Shown here: piece after piece, positions 34,470-43,844 of the stretch | Numbering within the stretch: position 1 is the first letter of the stretch | Layout: each line of letters opens with the position of its first letter | Assembly (NCBI RefSeq): GCF_001911425.1 | Contig: NZ_MPPL01000001.1 | Span: 4,466,794-4,518,065, forward strand | Length of the DNA: 51,272 nucleotides | DNA from: Mucilaginibacter polytrichastri | GTDB lineage: Bacteria; Bacteroidota; Bacteroidia; Sphingobacteriales; Sphingobacteriaceae | Direction: 5' to 3' | Notes under the pieces: generated by a model | Databases searched by the model: none | What the model saw: only the letters and a program-made list of their open reading frames with translations | What the model was told of the DNA's origin: nothing | Position numbers and translations under genes: made by a program

Positions 34470-36269
34470 ATGAAAAAATTTGCTTTATTTACTATTGCAT
34501 TGTTAACTATTATAATGACGAATTACACCGAAAGCCATGCAGCCGGTAATGTGAAGATCAGCTATGAGGTAAAATTCCCCGAAGCACAGGCGCATTACGC
34601 TGATATAGAGATGAATATAACCGGACTAATGCAAAATTCATTAGACCTGAAAATGCCGGTTTGGACACCAGGATCGTATCTGGTGCGCGAGTTTGCCAAA
34701 AACCTCGAATCGTTTAGCGTAGAGGCCAACGGTAAAACCATTCCATTTATTAAAACCCGAAAAAATATATGGCATATTAATACCACTAACCTGAGCGCTA
34801 TTAAGATTAGGTACCGCATGTACAGTTTCGAAATTTCGGTACGTACTGCTTTTATTGATGTTACCCATGCGTTTTTATCAACCTCGGGCATGTTCTTATA
34901 CCCCGATGGTATGCTAATGCATCCGTCTACCATCCACATTGTGCCTTACAAAGGCTGGGATAAGGTTTCTACCAGTTTAGAGATGGTAAATAATGATCCA
35001 TTTACCCGTACTGCGCCTAACTATGATATCCTGTTCGATTCGCCTATTGAGGTTGGCAACCAGGATGTGTTTGGCTTTAAAGCAGCCGGCGTTGATTATG
35101 AAGTGGCCATGTATGGCGGCGGTAACTATGATAAGGAACGCCTGAAAAAGGATATGGCCCACATTGTGGAGCTGGAAACCGCAGTATACGGGGAGAACCC
35201 CAACAAGCATTACACCTTTATTGTACATAACTATAGCAAAGGCGGCGGTGGTTTAGAGCATTTAAGCTCTACTGTGCTTGGCGCATCGCGCAATAGCTAC
35301 AATACCGAAACCGGTTATCAAAACTTCTTGGCCCTGGTATCGCACGAGCATTTCCACCTGTGGAATGTAAAACGTTTGCGCCCTGTTGCTTTAGGCCCCT
35401 TTGATTATGACAACGAGAACTATACCACCGACCTGTGGATAGCCGAAGGTTTTACTGCCTACTACGATAACATTGTTGTGCAACGCACCAAGCTATACAG
35501 CACCGAAAATTACCTGGGTGTATTAGCTGCCGACATTAACATTGTAGAAAATTCCCAAGGTGCTAAAATTCAGCCATTATCGCAATCAAGCTATGATGCC
35601 TGGATTAAGGCTTACCGCCCGGATGAAAACTCGGCCAATACCACCATCTCTTATTACAATAAAGGCTCTGTTGCTGCATTATTGCTGGATCTGGAAATTA
35701 TTAACGATAGCCAAAGCAAATACTGTTTGGACGATGTAATGAAATACATGTACACTGAGTATTACAAGCTAAAAAAACGCGGTTATACTGATACTGAGTT
35801 TAAACAAGGACTGGAGAAATTTGCCGGTAAAAACCTCGACAGCTTTTATCAGAAATATATTAACGGCCTGGACGCCATTGATTACAACAAATATTTAGGC
35901 TACGCCGGATATAAATTAACCGATGACCTGGCCGCCAGCAATAACCCAACACTGGGTATTAAAACAGTAGCGGCAGGCACTAATGTTAAAGTAACAGGTG
36001 TTGGCCGTGGTACAGCAGGCTGGACTGACGGTATTAACGTAAACGATGAGATCACCGCAATTGATGGCCAGCCAATAGCCGACCCCAAAAACCTGTTGGG
36101 CGATAAAAAAGTAGGCGATAAAATAACCGTTACCGTAACCCGCGATGGCCAATCGCTTAACTTACCGGTTACCTTGCTACGCAACAACGATTTTAAATAC
36201 AAAATAGAAAGCATCGATTCGCCGTCTGCAGCGCAGTTAGCTGTGCGGAAGAAGTGGCTGTCTTTGTAG
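34470..36269 (+). CDS. M61-family metallopeptidase with PDZ domain
   Basis: 599 residues with a signal peptide (MKKFALFTIALLTIIMTNYT). Order: N-terminal M61 beta domain (VRIKYEVKFPEAQAHY-like start, PVWTPGSYLVREFAKN), catalytic domain with zinc motif SHEHFHLWNVKRLRP (His292, Glu293, His296) and downstream Glu in WIAEGFTAYYDNIV, then a C-terminal PDZ domain from about 500 (VNDEITAIDGQPIADPKNLL). M61 enzymes (glycyl aminopeptidase type) trim peptides in the periplasm. Single gene with its own terminator. Confidence 0.93.
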   Translation: MKKFALFTIALLTIIMTNYTESHAAGNVKISYEVKFPEAQAHYADIEMNITGLMQNSLDLKMPVWTPGSYLVREFAKNLESFSVEANGKTIPFIKTRKNIWHINTTNLSAIKIRYRMYSFEISVRTAFIDVTHAFLSTSGMFLYPDGMLMHPSTIHIVPYKGWDKVSTSLEMVNNDPFTRTAPNYDILFDSPIEVGNQDVFGFKAAGVDYEVAMYGGGNYDKERLKKDMAHIVELETAVYGENPNKHYTFIVHNYSKGGGGLEHLSSTVLGASRNSYNTETGYQNFLALVSHEHFHLWNVKRLRPVALGPFDYDNENYTTDLWIAEGFTAYYDNIVVQRTKLYSTENYLGVLAADINIVENSQGAKIQPLSQSSYDAWIKAYRPDENSANTTISYYNKGSVAALLLDLEIINDSQSKYCLDDVMKYMYTEYYKLKKRGYTDTEFKQGLEKFAGKNLDSFYQKYINGLDAIDYNKYLGYAGYKLTDDLAASNNPTLGIKTVAAGTNVKVTGVGRGTAGWTDGINVNDEITAIDGQPIADPKNLLGDKKVGDKITVTVTRDGQSLNLPVTLLRNNDFKYKIESIDSPSAAQLAVRKKWLSL

Positions 36270-36306
36270 TTAGATACAAGATAGTTTATACAAGAAAGTA
36301 TATTTG

Positions 36307-36332
36307 AGTCCGGCAAATGCCGGACTTTTTTT
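36307..36332 (+). terminator. Terminator of the M61 peptidase gene
   Basis: AGTCCGGC (36307-36314) pairs with GCCGGACT (36319-36326), followed by seven T residues. Confidence 0.88.
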
Positions 36333-36376
36333 GTGGCTATACGTTTACTAAATCCGAAGAAGGCTAATGATTCGGT

Positions 36377-37693
36377 TTAATTAACAGGTGGTGTAACCTC
36401 GGGCGAATGGATATCTTCCAGACTGCTTGGTATTAAATTCTTGGTTTTAAAGTAAGTCACCGTTACTACCAGTAAAGTCATACAGCCGCCAAACAATACG
36501 GCCGGTGTGGTGCCCAATATTTTAGCGGCCATACCCGATTCGAAATCGCCGATCTCGTTAGATGAACCGATGAACATAGAGTTTACGGCAGATACCCGCC
36601 CGCGCATTTGATCGGGGGTGAGCAATTGCATAATGGTACCACGGATAATTACACTTACGCTATCAAAAGCCCCCTGTAAGAAAAGGAACAACAGCGATAC
36701 GTAAAATATATTAGATAAGCCGAAGCCTATAATAGATACACCGAACCCGGCAACCGCTATCAGCAGGTTACGCCACGGCCTGTTCATGGGTGAGAACCTA
36801 ACCATAGCCAGCATAGTTAACGCAGCGCCTAATGATGATGCCATGCGCATTACGCCCAAGCCCTCAGAGCCTACCTTTAAAATATCTAATGCATACACCG
36901 GCAGCAATGCGACCACGCCACCAAAAAACACCGAGAACAGGTCGAGGCTCATGGCGTAGAACATCATTTTGTTGTTGAATACAAAGTGTAAGCCTTCTTT
37001 CAAACTAATCCAGATGCTTTCTTTCGGTATAAATACCGCAGGATATTTACGCAGCCTGTAAACCAATACAAGCGCTATAAACAAAAATATTAAGATAACG
37101 CTAAAGTTGGCTGTAATACCTGACAAGCCCGGGATTATCTTACCAGAGAAACCGTATAAGAATCCCCCGGTTAGCGGCCCCAATATCGAAGCCATTTGCC
37201 AGGCAGAGCTGCTCCAGCTGCTGCCGTTGGGGTAAACTTCTTTAGGGATGCTATGTGCATAAACTGTAAAAGTAGCAGGGCCGTAAAAAGCACGTGCAAT
37301 ACCGTTGCAGAAAATCATGGCGTACAGGATGTACAGGATCCAGCCGTTATCATATGCTTTCATGCTGTTAAGCGTGAAAGTAAACATCACTAACGAAGAA
37401 AGAAAAACGCCGCCAAATATGAAGAGCAGCATTTTTCTTTTTTCGTATTTATCGGCAATATAACCACCATATAGCGCTATACCAACCGCCGGGATGGCTT
37501 CGCTGAGGCCAATAAAGGCAATGGCTACTTTACTGTGTGTTAATTGATAAATGTAAAAACCCAGCACCGTTGTTTGCATTTGATAGGCAAACGTAAAAAA
37601 GAAGCGCATACCAAGATAAGCGCGAAAGTCCTTATAGCGAAGGGCTGCAAATGAATCTTTTTTCTGGGGTTGACTATTTCCGTCGTCTGACAC
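36377..37693 (-). CDS. Major facilitator superfamily exporter (EntS/MFS_3-like)
   Basis: 438 residues, 12 membrane segments. The start FAALRYKDFRAYLGMRFFFT and loop 2-3 GGYIADKYEKRKML (the MFS motif A variant) fit the MFS_3 group that includes enterobactin exporter EntS and macrolide pumps. SVNSMFIGSSNEIGDFESGM near the C-terminal half is typical of this group. The substrate cannot be read. A TAACTTTG -7 box lies at 37723-37716, giving a short leader. Single gene. Confidence 0.88.
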   Translation of the reverse strand: MSDDGNSQPQKKDSFAALRYKDFRAYLGMRFFFTFAYQMQTTVLGFYIYQLTHSKVAIAFIGLSEAIPAVGIALYGGYIADKYEKRKMLLFIFGGVFLSSLVMFTFTLNSMKAYDNGWILYILYAMIFCNGIARAFYGPATFTVYAHSIPKEVYPNGSSWSSSAWQMASILGPLTGGFLYGFSGKIIPGLSGITANFSVILIFLFIALVLVYRLRKYPAVFIPKESIWISLKEGLHFVFNNKMMFYAMSLDLFSVFFGGVVALLPVYALDILKVGSEGLGVMRMASSLGAALTMLAMVRFSPMNRPWRNLLIAVAGFGVSIIGFGLSNIFYVSLLFLFLQGAFDSVSVIIRGTIMQLLTPDQMRGRVSAVNSMFIGSSNEIGDFESGMAAKILGTTPAVLFGGCMTLLVVTVTYFKTKNLIPSSLEDIHSPEVTPPVN

Positions 37694-37753
37694 GCTGATA
37701 TTTAGATGTATGGCGCAAAGTTACGACTGTAGTTTTGAATACCCGGTAAAAAT

Positions 37754-39142
37754 TTAAAATTTCAAACCATGCTGATCTATCAGGTATACCAATGAAGCCA
37801 TAGAGGCTGCTCCCAGTTCCAACTCGCGTTTATTCACGTTTTCAAACACATCATTAGGCGTGTGGTGAATATCAAAGTAACGTTGCGAGTCTGCCTGGAA
37901 ACCAATCAGCGTAACACCCGGTACAGTTTGCTTTAACGGGCCAATATCAGAGCCGCCGCCGCCTTGCGTAAGGTGATCGCTTTGGTAAGGCGTAAACAGA
38001 GGTTTCCAGTTCTCGTTAATTTTTTGAAGCGTTGCTGCTGATGTAGTTATCCCAAAACCGCGTGGCGTAAAACCACCGCCGTCAGATTCTATGGCTGCAA
38101 TATGCTCTTCCTTATTGGCAGCAGCAAGCTCGGCATACTTTAAACCGCCGCGGTCGCCGTTCTCTTCGTTCATAAAAAATACGGCACGAATGCTGTGTTT
38201 AGGTTTGTAACCCATTGCTTTAAAAATGCGCAGCACTTCTGCCGATTGCATTACGCCGGTACCGTCATCATGTGCACCTTCGGCCAGGTCCCACGAATCC
38301 AGGTGGCCACCTACCGTAATAAATTGATTAGGTTCTTCAGTCCCTTTTAACTCACCAACCACATTAAATGATTGTGCATCAGGTAGCATCTGGCAGTTAT
38401 CTTTTAAAAAGAATTGCACCGGCTTACCCTTGGCATTTTTTATTGTTTCGCTTAGCTTATTAGCCGCTATAGTTGATAATGCCGCTGCCGGTATTGGCGT
38501 ATTGGTGCCATAGCTGGTAGCGCCTGTATGCGGGTAGTTATCCAACGCCGATGTTAACGAACGTACAATAACGGCCACCGCACCATATTTAGATGCTGCA
38601 CCCGGGCCCAAATTACGCTGATCGCCCGCGGTACCGTAAGCACGGCCTGCCTCAATAAAGCGTTCATCAAAAGGGCGGTTAAAAAAAACGATCTTCCCCT
38701 TAATTTTATCTGCACCTAAAGTTTCCAGTTCTTTCAGGCTGTGCAGCTCAATTACCTCGGCAGTAATACCCGCTTTGGGTGTACCTACCGACATGCCCAG
38801 CGCTGCTAAAGCTACCGGCGTACGTGTTTTACCATCAATAATAAAGCCCTGTTCTTTTTCGCCACGCACCCAATGTGGTACCATTACTTCCTGCAAATAA
38901 ACTTTGTCGAAGCCGTAACCTTCCATCAACTTTTTGCTCCACTCTACCGCCTTTTGCGCATTGGCAGAACCGCTAATGCGCTGACCGATATTTTTACACA
39001 AATAATGCAGGTTCTCGTAAGCTTTACCGTTTACAAGGGCTTCGTCATAAATTTTGCGGATAGTTACCGAATCGTTTTGCGCACTGGCAGATAAACTTAC
39101 CGCACAAAAAAGTACAGCAGAAAGTATGGGTTTTAGTTTCAT
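37754..39142 (-). CDS. M28-family zinc peptidase, secreted
   Basis: 462 residues with a signal peptide (MKLKPILSAVLFCAVSLSAS). A PA-like inserted region (about 125-250) precedes the catalytic core. Zinc ligands and catalytic residues are visible in GGHLDSWDLAEGAHDDGTG (His, Asp), NEENGDRGG (catalytic Glu and ligand Glu), IESDGGGF (Asp) and FDIHHTPNDVFE (His). The architecture resembles the PGCP/CPQ carboxypeptidase type of M28. Periplasmic or outer-membrane peptidase acting on small peptides. Single gene. Confidence 0.93.
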   Translation of the reverse strand: MKLKPILSAVLFCAVSLSASAQNDSVTIRKIYDEALVNGKAYENLHYLCKNIGQRISGSANAQKAVEWSKKLMEGYGFDKVYLQEVMVPHWVRGEKEQGFIIDGKTRTPVALAALGMSVGTPKAGITAEVIELHSLKELETLGADKIKGKIVFFNRPFDERFIEAGRAYGTAGDQRNLGPGAASKYGAVAVIVRSLTSALDNYPHTGATSYGTNTPIPAAALSTIAANKLSETIKNAKGKPVQFFLKDNCQMLPDAQSFNVVGELKGTEEPNQFITVGGHLDSWDLAEGAHDDGTGVMQSAEVLRIFKAMGYKPKHSIRAVFFMNEENGDRGGLKYAELAAANKEEHIAAIESDGGGFTPRGFGITTSAATLQKINENWKPLFTPYQSDHLTQGGGGSDIGPLKQTVPGVTLIGFQADSQRYFDIHHTPNDVFENVNKRELELGAASMASLVYLIDQHGLKF

Positions 39143-39325
39143 TGAATTAAGGAATATGTTATAACCCGAAAGTTAATGCTTTATGCTTACAAGTCAAAGT
39201 AACTAATTCATCGATGTAGCATTCATAAACACGGTATTTTTACTTATAAGCCTATCTCTTTTGCATATTTTTCCAAAAGGAGTGCTATAGAATTTATATC
39301 TTTATTTTTTAATTAGAAATAAACT

Positions 39326-39703
39326 ATGTCAATTATAAGGAAAATTGAAGTAGATGACTCCACTTTCAATTTTACTCAACAACTTGAAAATACCTTATTC
39401 CACTTGCTCGATGATGATGACGCTATTAACATCTATATGCTCACTCATATATGCAAATTGTTGGGACTTGATGCAACAAGCCATTTCCCCGATAAGTACT
39501 GTTCAGGCGCGTACCAGTTAAATAAAATAAGCGGACATAATTTTGAAATGGCCCTTAGCATAACGGAAGCACTTTATGAAACCTGTATTCTATTTCAAAG
39601 GTTTGATCTGGCTCTGATCGTTAACGCTGAAGTAACCCGCAACATGATAGACACCGGGTTGGCACTAAACTGGGTTGACGGAAAATTTTACGATAAAAAC
39701 TAA
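39326..39703 (+). CDS. Hypothetical protein
   Basis: 125 residues, cytoplasmic, mostly helical and acidic (LENTLFHLLDDDDAINIYML, FEMALSITEALYETC). No domain is recognised. Coding is supported by a clear ATG, a full-length frame and a strong terminator five bases after the stop. Codon use is a little more AT-rich than the neighbours. Function unknown. Confidence 0.7.
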   Translation: MSIIRKIEVDDSTFNFTQQLENTLFHLLDDDDAINIYMLTHICKLLGLDATSHFPDKYCSGAYQLNKISGHNFEMALSITEALYETCILFQRFDLALIVNAEVTRNMIDTGLALNWVDGKFYDKN

Positions 39704-39707
39704 TACA

Positions 39708-39743
39708 AACAACAAAGGACCTTAAAGGCCCTTTGTTGTTTTA
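39708..39743. terminator. Terminator after the hypothetical gene
   Basis: AACAACAAAGG (39708-39718) pairs with CCTTTGTTGTT (39730-39740), one internal mismatch, loop TTAAA, T-run after. It separates convergent genes. Confidence 0.85.
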
Positions 39744-39763
39744 AAGAAATAAGTTGTCCCCTA

Positions 39764-40315
39764 TTATTTCTTTTCGCTCTTTGCAGATGTGTTGATACCT
39801 GCTTCTGCAATTTGGGTTAGTAATGCATCTGCATTTTTTTCTTCTTCTAAAGTCTGGCCTAAAAGTTCGGCGGCTTCGTTGTAACCTAATGTTGCAGCCA
39901 AAGTTTTCAAAGTACCGTAAGATGCAATTTCGTAATGCTCAGATTTTTGAGCTGCAGAAATAATACCGGCATCGCGGGTGATGCTGCCATCTTCCGTGTC
40001 TTCCATAATTTCTTCTGCTTCTTTAATCAAACCATTCATGGCTTCACATTTCTTTGCAACGGCTTTTTCACCAATTGACTCGAAAACTGATTCCAGGCGG
40101 GTAATCTGTCCTTCAGTTTCTGTCAGGTGGTTTTGCAGGGCCGTACGCAACTCATCTGATGTTGCTTTTTTAGCCATTTTGGCTAAAGCTTTGGTTAGGT
40201 GCTTTTCTGCCCAGTAAATATCTTTTAATTCGTCGATAAACAATTCGTTTAATGCCGACTCACTCACTTCTGTGGTAGTGGTTTCTGCTGTTGCAGTTTT
40301 TGCTTTTGTTGCCAT
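39764..40315 (-). CDS. DUF892 (YciE/YciF-like) ferritin-fold protein
   Basis: 183 residues. A low-complexity Ala/Thr/Lys head precedes the DUF892 domain: LNELFIDELKDIYWAEKHLT opens it, with further conserved patches in LTETEGQITRLESVFESIG, SEHYEIASYGTLKTLAATLG and ELLGQTLEEEKNADALLTQI. The Glu/His residues of the four-helix bundle fit a ferritin-like di-metal fold. YciE/YciF proteins accumulate under stress. Neighbouring Ku and LigD genes also suggest a stress or stationary-phase context, which is inference. Confidence 0.9.
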   Translation of the reverse strand: MATKAKTATAETTTTEVSESALNELFIDELKDIYWAEKHLTKALAKMAKKATSDELRTALQNHLTETEGQITRLESVFESIGEKAVAKKCEAMNGLIKEAEEIMEDTEDGSITRDAGIISAAQKSEHYEIASYGTLKTLAATLGYNEAAELLGQTLEEEKNADALLTQIAEAGINTSAKSEKK

Positions 40316-40402
40316 GATGTTGTTTTGTTTTAGTTATAAATTACAACATTAAACTAATTAGAAAGTTTTATTACTTATATAATTAACAAAAAACAATTTA
40401 GC

Positions 40403-42934
40403 TTAATCTTTCTGCAACAATTTTAATGCTTGTTTCAAGTCGGCTTTTTTAGCGGTTAAGGCTTTCCACGGGTCATCAATTTTGCTAATTCTATCCAGTA
40501 TATTAAATATATCGAAGTTCGAGATCTTTAAATCATTATTTACTTCATGCCAATGCAACGGTGTTGATACCGTAGCCCCCGGTTTAGGCCTTACCGAATA
40601 AGGCGCAGCAATGGTTTGCCCCCGTCGGTTCTGCAAAAAGTCGATATAGGTTTTATGAGGCCGCTTGGCCGGGCTACGTTCTATACTGGTAGTATCGGGC
40701 AACTGATCATGCACATGGTGCGCCACATATTCGGCAAACATTTTCACAAAATCATAATCATATTTGGCACCCAGGTAACAATATATGTGCAACCCCTTTG
40801 ATCCCGATGTTTTAATAAATACATCCAGCCCCATACGGTCAAATACCTGCTTGGTTACCAGGGCCGCTTCTATCGCCTCGGTAAAAGGCACATCGTGCGG
40901 ATCCAGATCTATCACCATATAATCCGGATTCTCTGGCTTTTTATAAGAGCTTAACCAGGGGTTTATTTCTATAGAACCCATATTGGCCATGTAAAGCAAT
41001 GTGGCCGCATCTTTACCAATAATGTAATGGATATCCTTATCATTACTATCTGAGTGTAGCGGTTCTATTTTTATCCACTTAGGTAACTTGGCAGGGTCTA
41101 CATCTTTTTGAAAAAAGCCTTCGTCTTCAATGCCATTGGGTTGCCTGCGCATAGACATGGGCTTATCTTTTAGGTAAGGCACCATGTACGGAGCCACCTG
41201 CATATAGTAATGCAGCAACTGCCCTTTGGTAATGCCTTCGGTTTTCCACCAGAGTTTATTCTGGTTGGTCAGCTTTATATTCTGGCCATTAAACTTTACC
41301 GTTTCATCGTCAGCCAATTGCGTGTTGGGTGTTTCTATAACTACCTTTTCTGGTTCCTTGTCCATACGTAAGCCTTTAAATACCGGATGGCGCATATGCG
41401 CATCCTCCGTCCATTCACTATAAAAAACTTCGCAAACCAATTGCGGCTTAACCCAGGTTACCTTACCCCGCTGGTTTATTTTTTCGGGCAGGGTACGCTC
41501 TTTCACAACCAGCGCCTCCATTTGATGATACACATCTTTAAGCGTAGCCTCATTAAAACCCGTACCGCAATTACCTGCATAGCGGATACGGCTTCCCTCC
41601 TTTATGCCCAATATTAACGAGCCAAAGAAATGGCGCGCCCCCTCGGGTTGGGTAAAACCGCAGATAATAGCCTCCTGCGAATTTTGGAGTTTAAACTTCA
41701 GCCATTTTTCTGATCGCCTGCCGCTTTCGTAAATGCTCGCCCTGTCTTTGCCGATAATACCCTCCCAACTTTCTTTTTTAGCCTGAGCCATTAATTTAGT
41801 CCCTTCACCATCGATATGCCCGTGATAGGCAATGTTTTTCAGATCAGGATAAGAAGCGATCAGTGCTTTCAATAATTCTTTACGTTTCCACAGTTCCAGG
41901 TGCCGCGTATCGTGCCCATCCAGCATCAGCAGGTCGAATACATAATATTTCAGCGTCAGGTTTTTGTCGCTCTTTAAATCATTTTTTAAATAATTCTGCA
42001 AATCCTGAAAGCTGGCCTTGCCCTGTTTATCTTCTACCACAATTTCGCCATCAAGCACTGCACTTCTATCCATAATTTTTACCTCATCCATTACCAATTT
42101 ATACTTGGCACTGAAATCGATATTATTGCGCGACAGTAACTCCGGTTTTTTGCCTGTATGGGCAATGGCACGGTACCCATCCAGTTTGTGCTCATAGATC
42201 CAATCGGCATGGTCAACCAGCTTGGCTTCCAGTTTGGCCATCATGGGTTGGTATGATTTTGCCGGTTTGGTTTCAGGTTCGGCTTCTTGCTCCTGCTCAA
42301 TATCTTCTTCCTCTTTACCGGCACCGGCTATGTCGGCTGAGTTTTGATGTTTAGGTAGTTTTTTAACTTTATCGCCCTTATTATTCAGCAGCACTTTAAT
42401 ATTATCGGGCACAAAATCTTCGCTGTTGTATTTGGTTTTTATAGCATAATCATCTTTATGCTTAATCAACAGCCACGATTTTTCGTCGGTATGGAGTTTC
42501 ACCAAAACAAACTCGCCTTTTAATATCTTACCATTCAATCTAAATTTCATATCGCCCGAGTGCAGCCCGGCATGTAGTGTTTTCACATCATCAGCACGCG
42601 ATTCGGCAAGTGATTCATAGGTTCCTTCGTCCCATACAATTACAACCCCGCCGCCATATTCGCCACTGGGTATAATGCCTTCAAAAGTCCGGTAATCATA
42701 GGGATGATCTTCCACCATCATGGCCAGCCGCTTATCGCCCGGATTCATGGATGGGCCTTTGGGTACGGCCCAGCTTTTTAAAACACCATCCAACTCCAGC
42801 CGGAAATCGTAATGCAGGTGCGAAGCATGGTGCCGCTGCACCACAAATCTTAAGGTTTTACCAGTACCCTTACCCCCTTTAGGCTCGGATGTTTTTTTGA
42901 AATCGCGTTTCTTTTCATACTCTTTCAGGCCCAT
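40403..42934 (-). CDS. ligD: DNA ligase D (phosphoesterase-ligase-polymerase)
   Basis: 843 residues. Domain order: 3'-phosphoesterase (about 1-160; HHASHLHYDFRLELDG with metal ligands), an acidic/Lys linker (about 190-225), ATP-dependent ligase with adenylation Lys250 in EHKLDGYRA and OB domain ending near 530, and archaeo-eukaryotic primase-like polymerase (DYMVIDLDPHDVPF with the DxD metal site, about 560-830). This is the PE-Lig-Pol order. It fills, trims and seals ends held by Ku in bacterial NHEJ. Three bases after ku, so one transcript. Confidence 0.97.
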   Translation of the reverse strand: MGLKEYEKKRDFKKTSEPKGGKGTGKTLRFVVQRHHASHLHYDFRLELDGVLKSWAVPKGPSMNPGDKRLAMMVEDHPYDYRTFEGIIPSGEYGGGVVIVWDEGTYESLAESRADDVKTLHAGLHSGDMKFRLNGKILKGEFVLVKLHTDEKSWLLIKHKDDYAIKTKYNSEDFVPDNIKVLLNNKGDKVKKLPKHQNSADIAGAGKEEEDIEQEQEAEPETKPAKSYQPMMAKLEAKLVDHADWIYEHKLDGYRAIAHTGKKPELLSRNNIDFSAKYKLVMDEVKIMDRSAVLDGEIVVEDKQGKASFQDLQNYLKNDLKSDKNLTLKYYVFDLLMLDGHDTRHLELWKRKELLKALIASYPDLKNIAYHGHIDGEGTKLMAQAKKESWEGIIGKDRASIYESGRRSEKWLKFKLQNSQEAIICGFTQPEGARHFFGSLILGIKEGSRIRYAGNCGTGFNEATLKDVYHQMEALVVKERTLPEKINQRGKVTWVKPQLVCEVFYSEWTEDAHMRHPVFKGLRMDKEPEKVVIETPNTQLADDETVKFNGQNIKLTNQNKLWWKTEGITKGQLLHYYMQVAPYMVPYLKDKPMSMRRQPNGIEDEGFFQKDVDPAKLPKWIKIEPLHSDSNDKDIHYIIGKDAATLLYMANMGSIEINPWLSSYKKPENPDYMVIDLDPHDVPFTEAIEAALVTKQVFDRMGLDVFIKTSGSKGLHIYCYLGAKYDYDFVKMFAEYVAHHVHDQLPDTTSIERSPAKRPHKTYIDFLQNRRGQTIAAPYSVRPKPGATVSTPLHWHEVNNDLKISNFDIFNILDRISKIDDPWKALTAKKADLKQALKLLQKD

Positions 42935-42937
42935 GAG

Positions 42938-43705
42938 TTACGCTCCTTTCTTGCTTAAACTTGCCATTAATTGATCGTAAAGGTCATCGCTTGATGTTTT
43001 AACCACCTTCATTTTCTTGATGGTAGGGCGTTTGCCTTTAGCTTTGGCCTTAATAATTTTCAGCAACTCATCACTGTACTGATCTTTAAACTTCGATACG
43101 TCGAATTTCTCGGCATATTGGTTAATCAGCGCAAGGCCCATGTCCAGTTCCTTTTTGCTGATGGTACTTTCTTTCGGGATGTTCAGATCTTCAGTCCCCC
43201 TTATCTCCTGCCCGAAGCGGATGCGGGTAACCACCAGCACATTATTTTCGGGATGGATAATGCACAGGTTCTCGGTGTTGCGCAATACAAAACGGGCCAG
43301 GCCGGCCTTTTTGCTTTTCTCCAGCGCTTTAATTAAAAGTGTGTAAGCTTTACTATTTTTCTGCTCGGGCTCGGCATAGTAAGAGGTTTCATAAAACATG
43401 GGGTTCACCTCGCTCATCTCTACAAAGCTTTCTATTTCTATCAGCTTGGTTTTTTCGGGGATGGCAGCTTCAAAGTCGGCCTCTTCAACTACAATGTAAA
43501 CATCATCGAGCTTATAGGCCCTAACGATCTTATCGTACGGCACTTCTTTTTTGGTGTTTTCGTTTACCCGCATAAAATGGATGCGGGCATGGTCGCGGCC
43601 ATCCAGCATATCCAGATCCAGCGAGCTGCTTTGCACTGCCGAATATAACTTAACGGGAATATTTACCAGCCCAAACCCGATTGAGCCTTTCCATATTGAT
43701 CTCAT
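42938..43705 (-). CDS. ku: Ku, NHEJ DNA-end-binding protein
   Basis: 255 residues, typical of bacterial Ku: MRSIWKGSIGFGLVNIPVKL at the start, the bridging beta-barrel region (DARIHFMRVNENTKKEV-like segment, IEIESFVEMSEV), and a short basic C-terminal tail (KAKGKRPTIKKMKVVK). It forms a homodimer ring on broken DNA ends and recruits LigD. Overlap with ligD is none but the gap is three bases. First gene of the pair. Confidence 0.96.
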   Translation of the reverse strand: MRSIWKGSIGFGLVNIPVKLYSAVQSSSLDLDMLDGRDHARIHFMRVNENTKKEVPYDKIVRAYKLDDVYIVVEEADFEAAIPEKTKLIEIESFVEMSEVNPMFYETSYYAEPEQKNSKAYTLLIKALEKSKKAGLARFVLRNTENLCIIHPENNVLVVTRIRFGQEIRGTEDLNIPKESTISKKELDMGLALINQYAEKFDVSKFKDQYSDELLKIIKAKAKGKRPTIKKMKVVKTSSDDLYDQLMASLSKKGA

Positions 43706-43844
43706 AATTAGCCTGTTTAATACAACCTAACTATAACTATCAAAAGGTTAATGTGTTTTGGATCAAAATTTAGCGAATTATAGAATTCCCCGAATGCAAT
43801 TCCGGGACGATTCTCTTAATTCCTGAATTTTGAAAATTCTGATC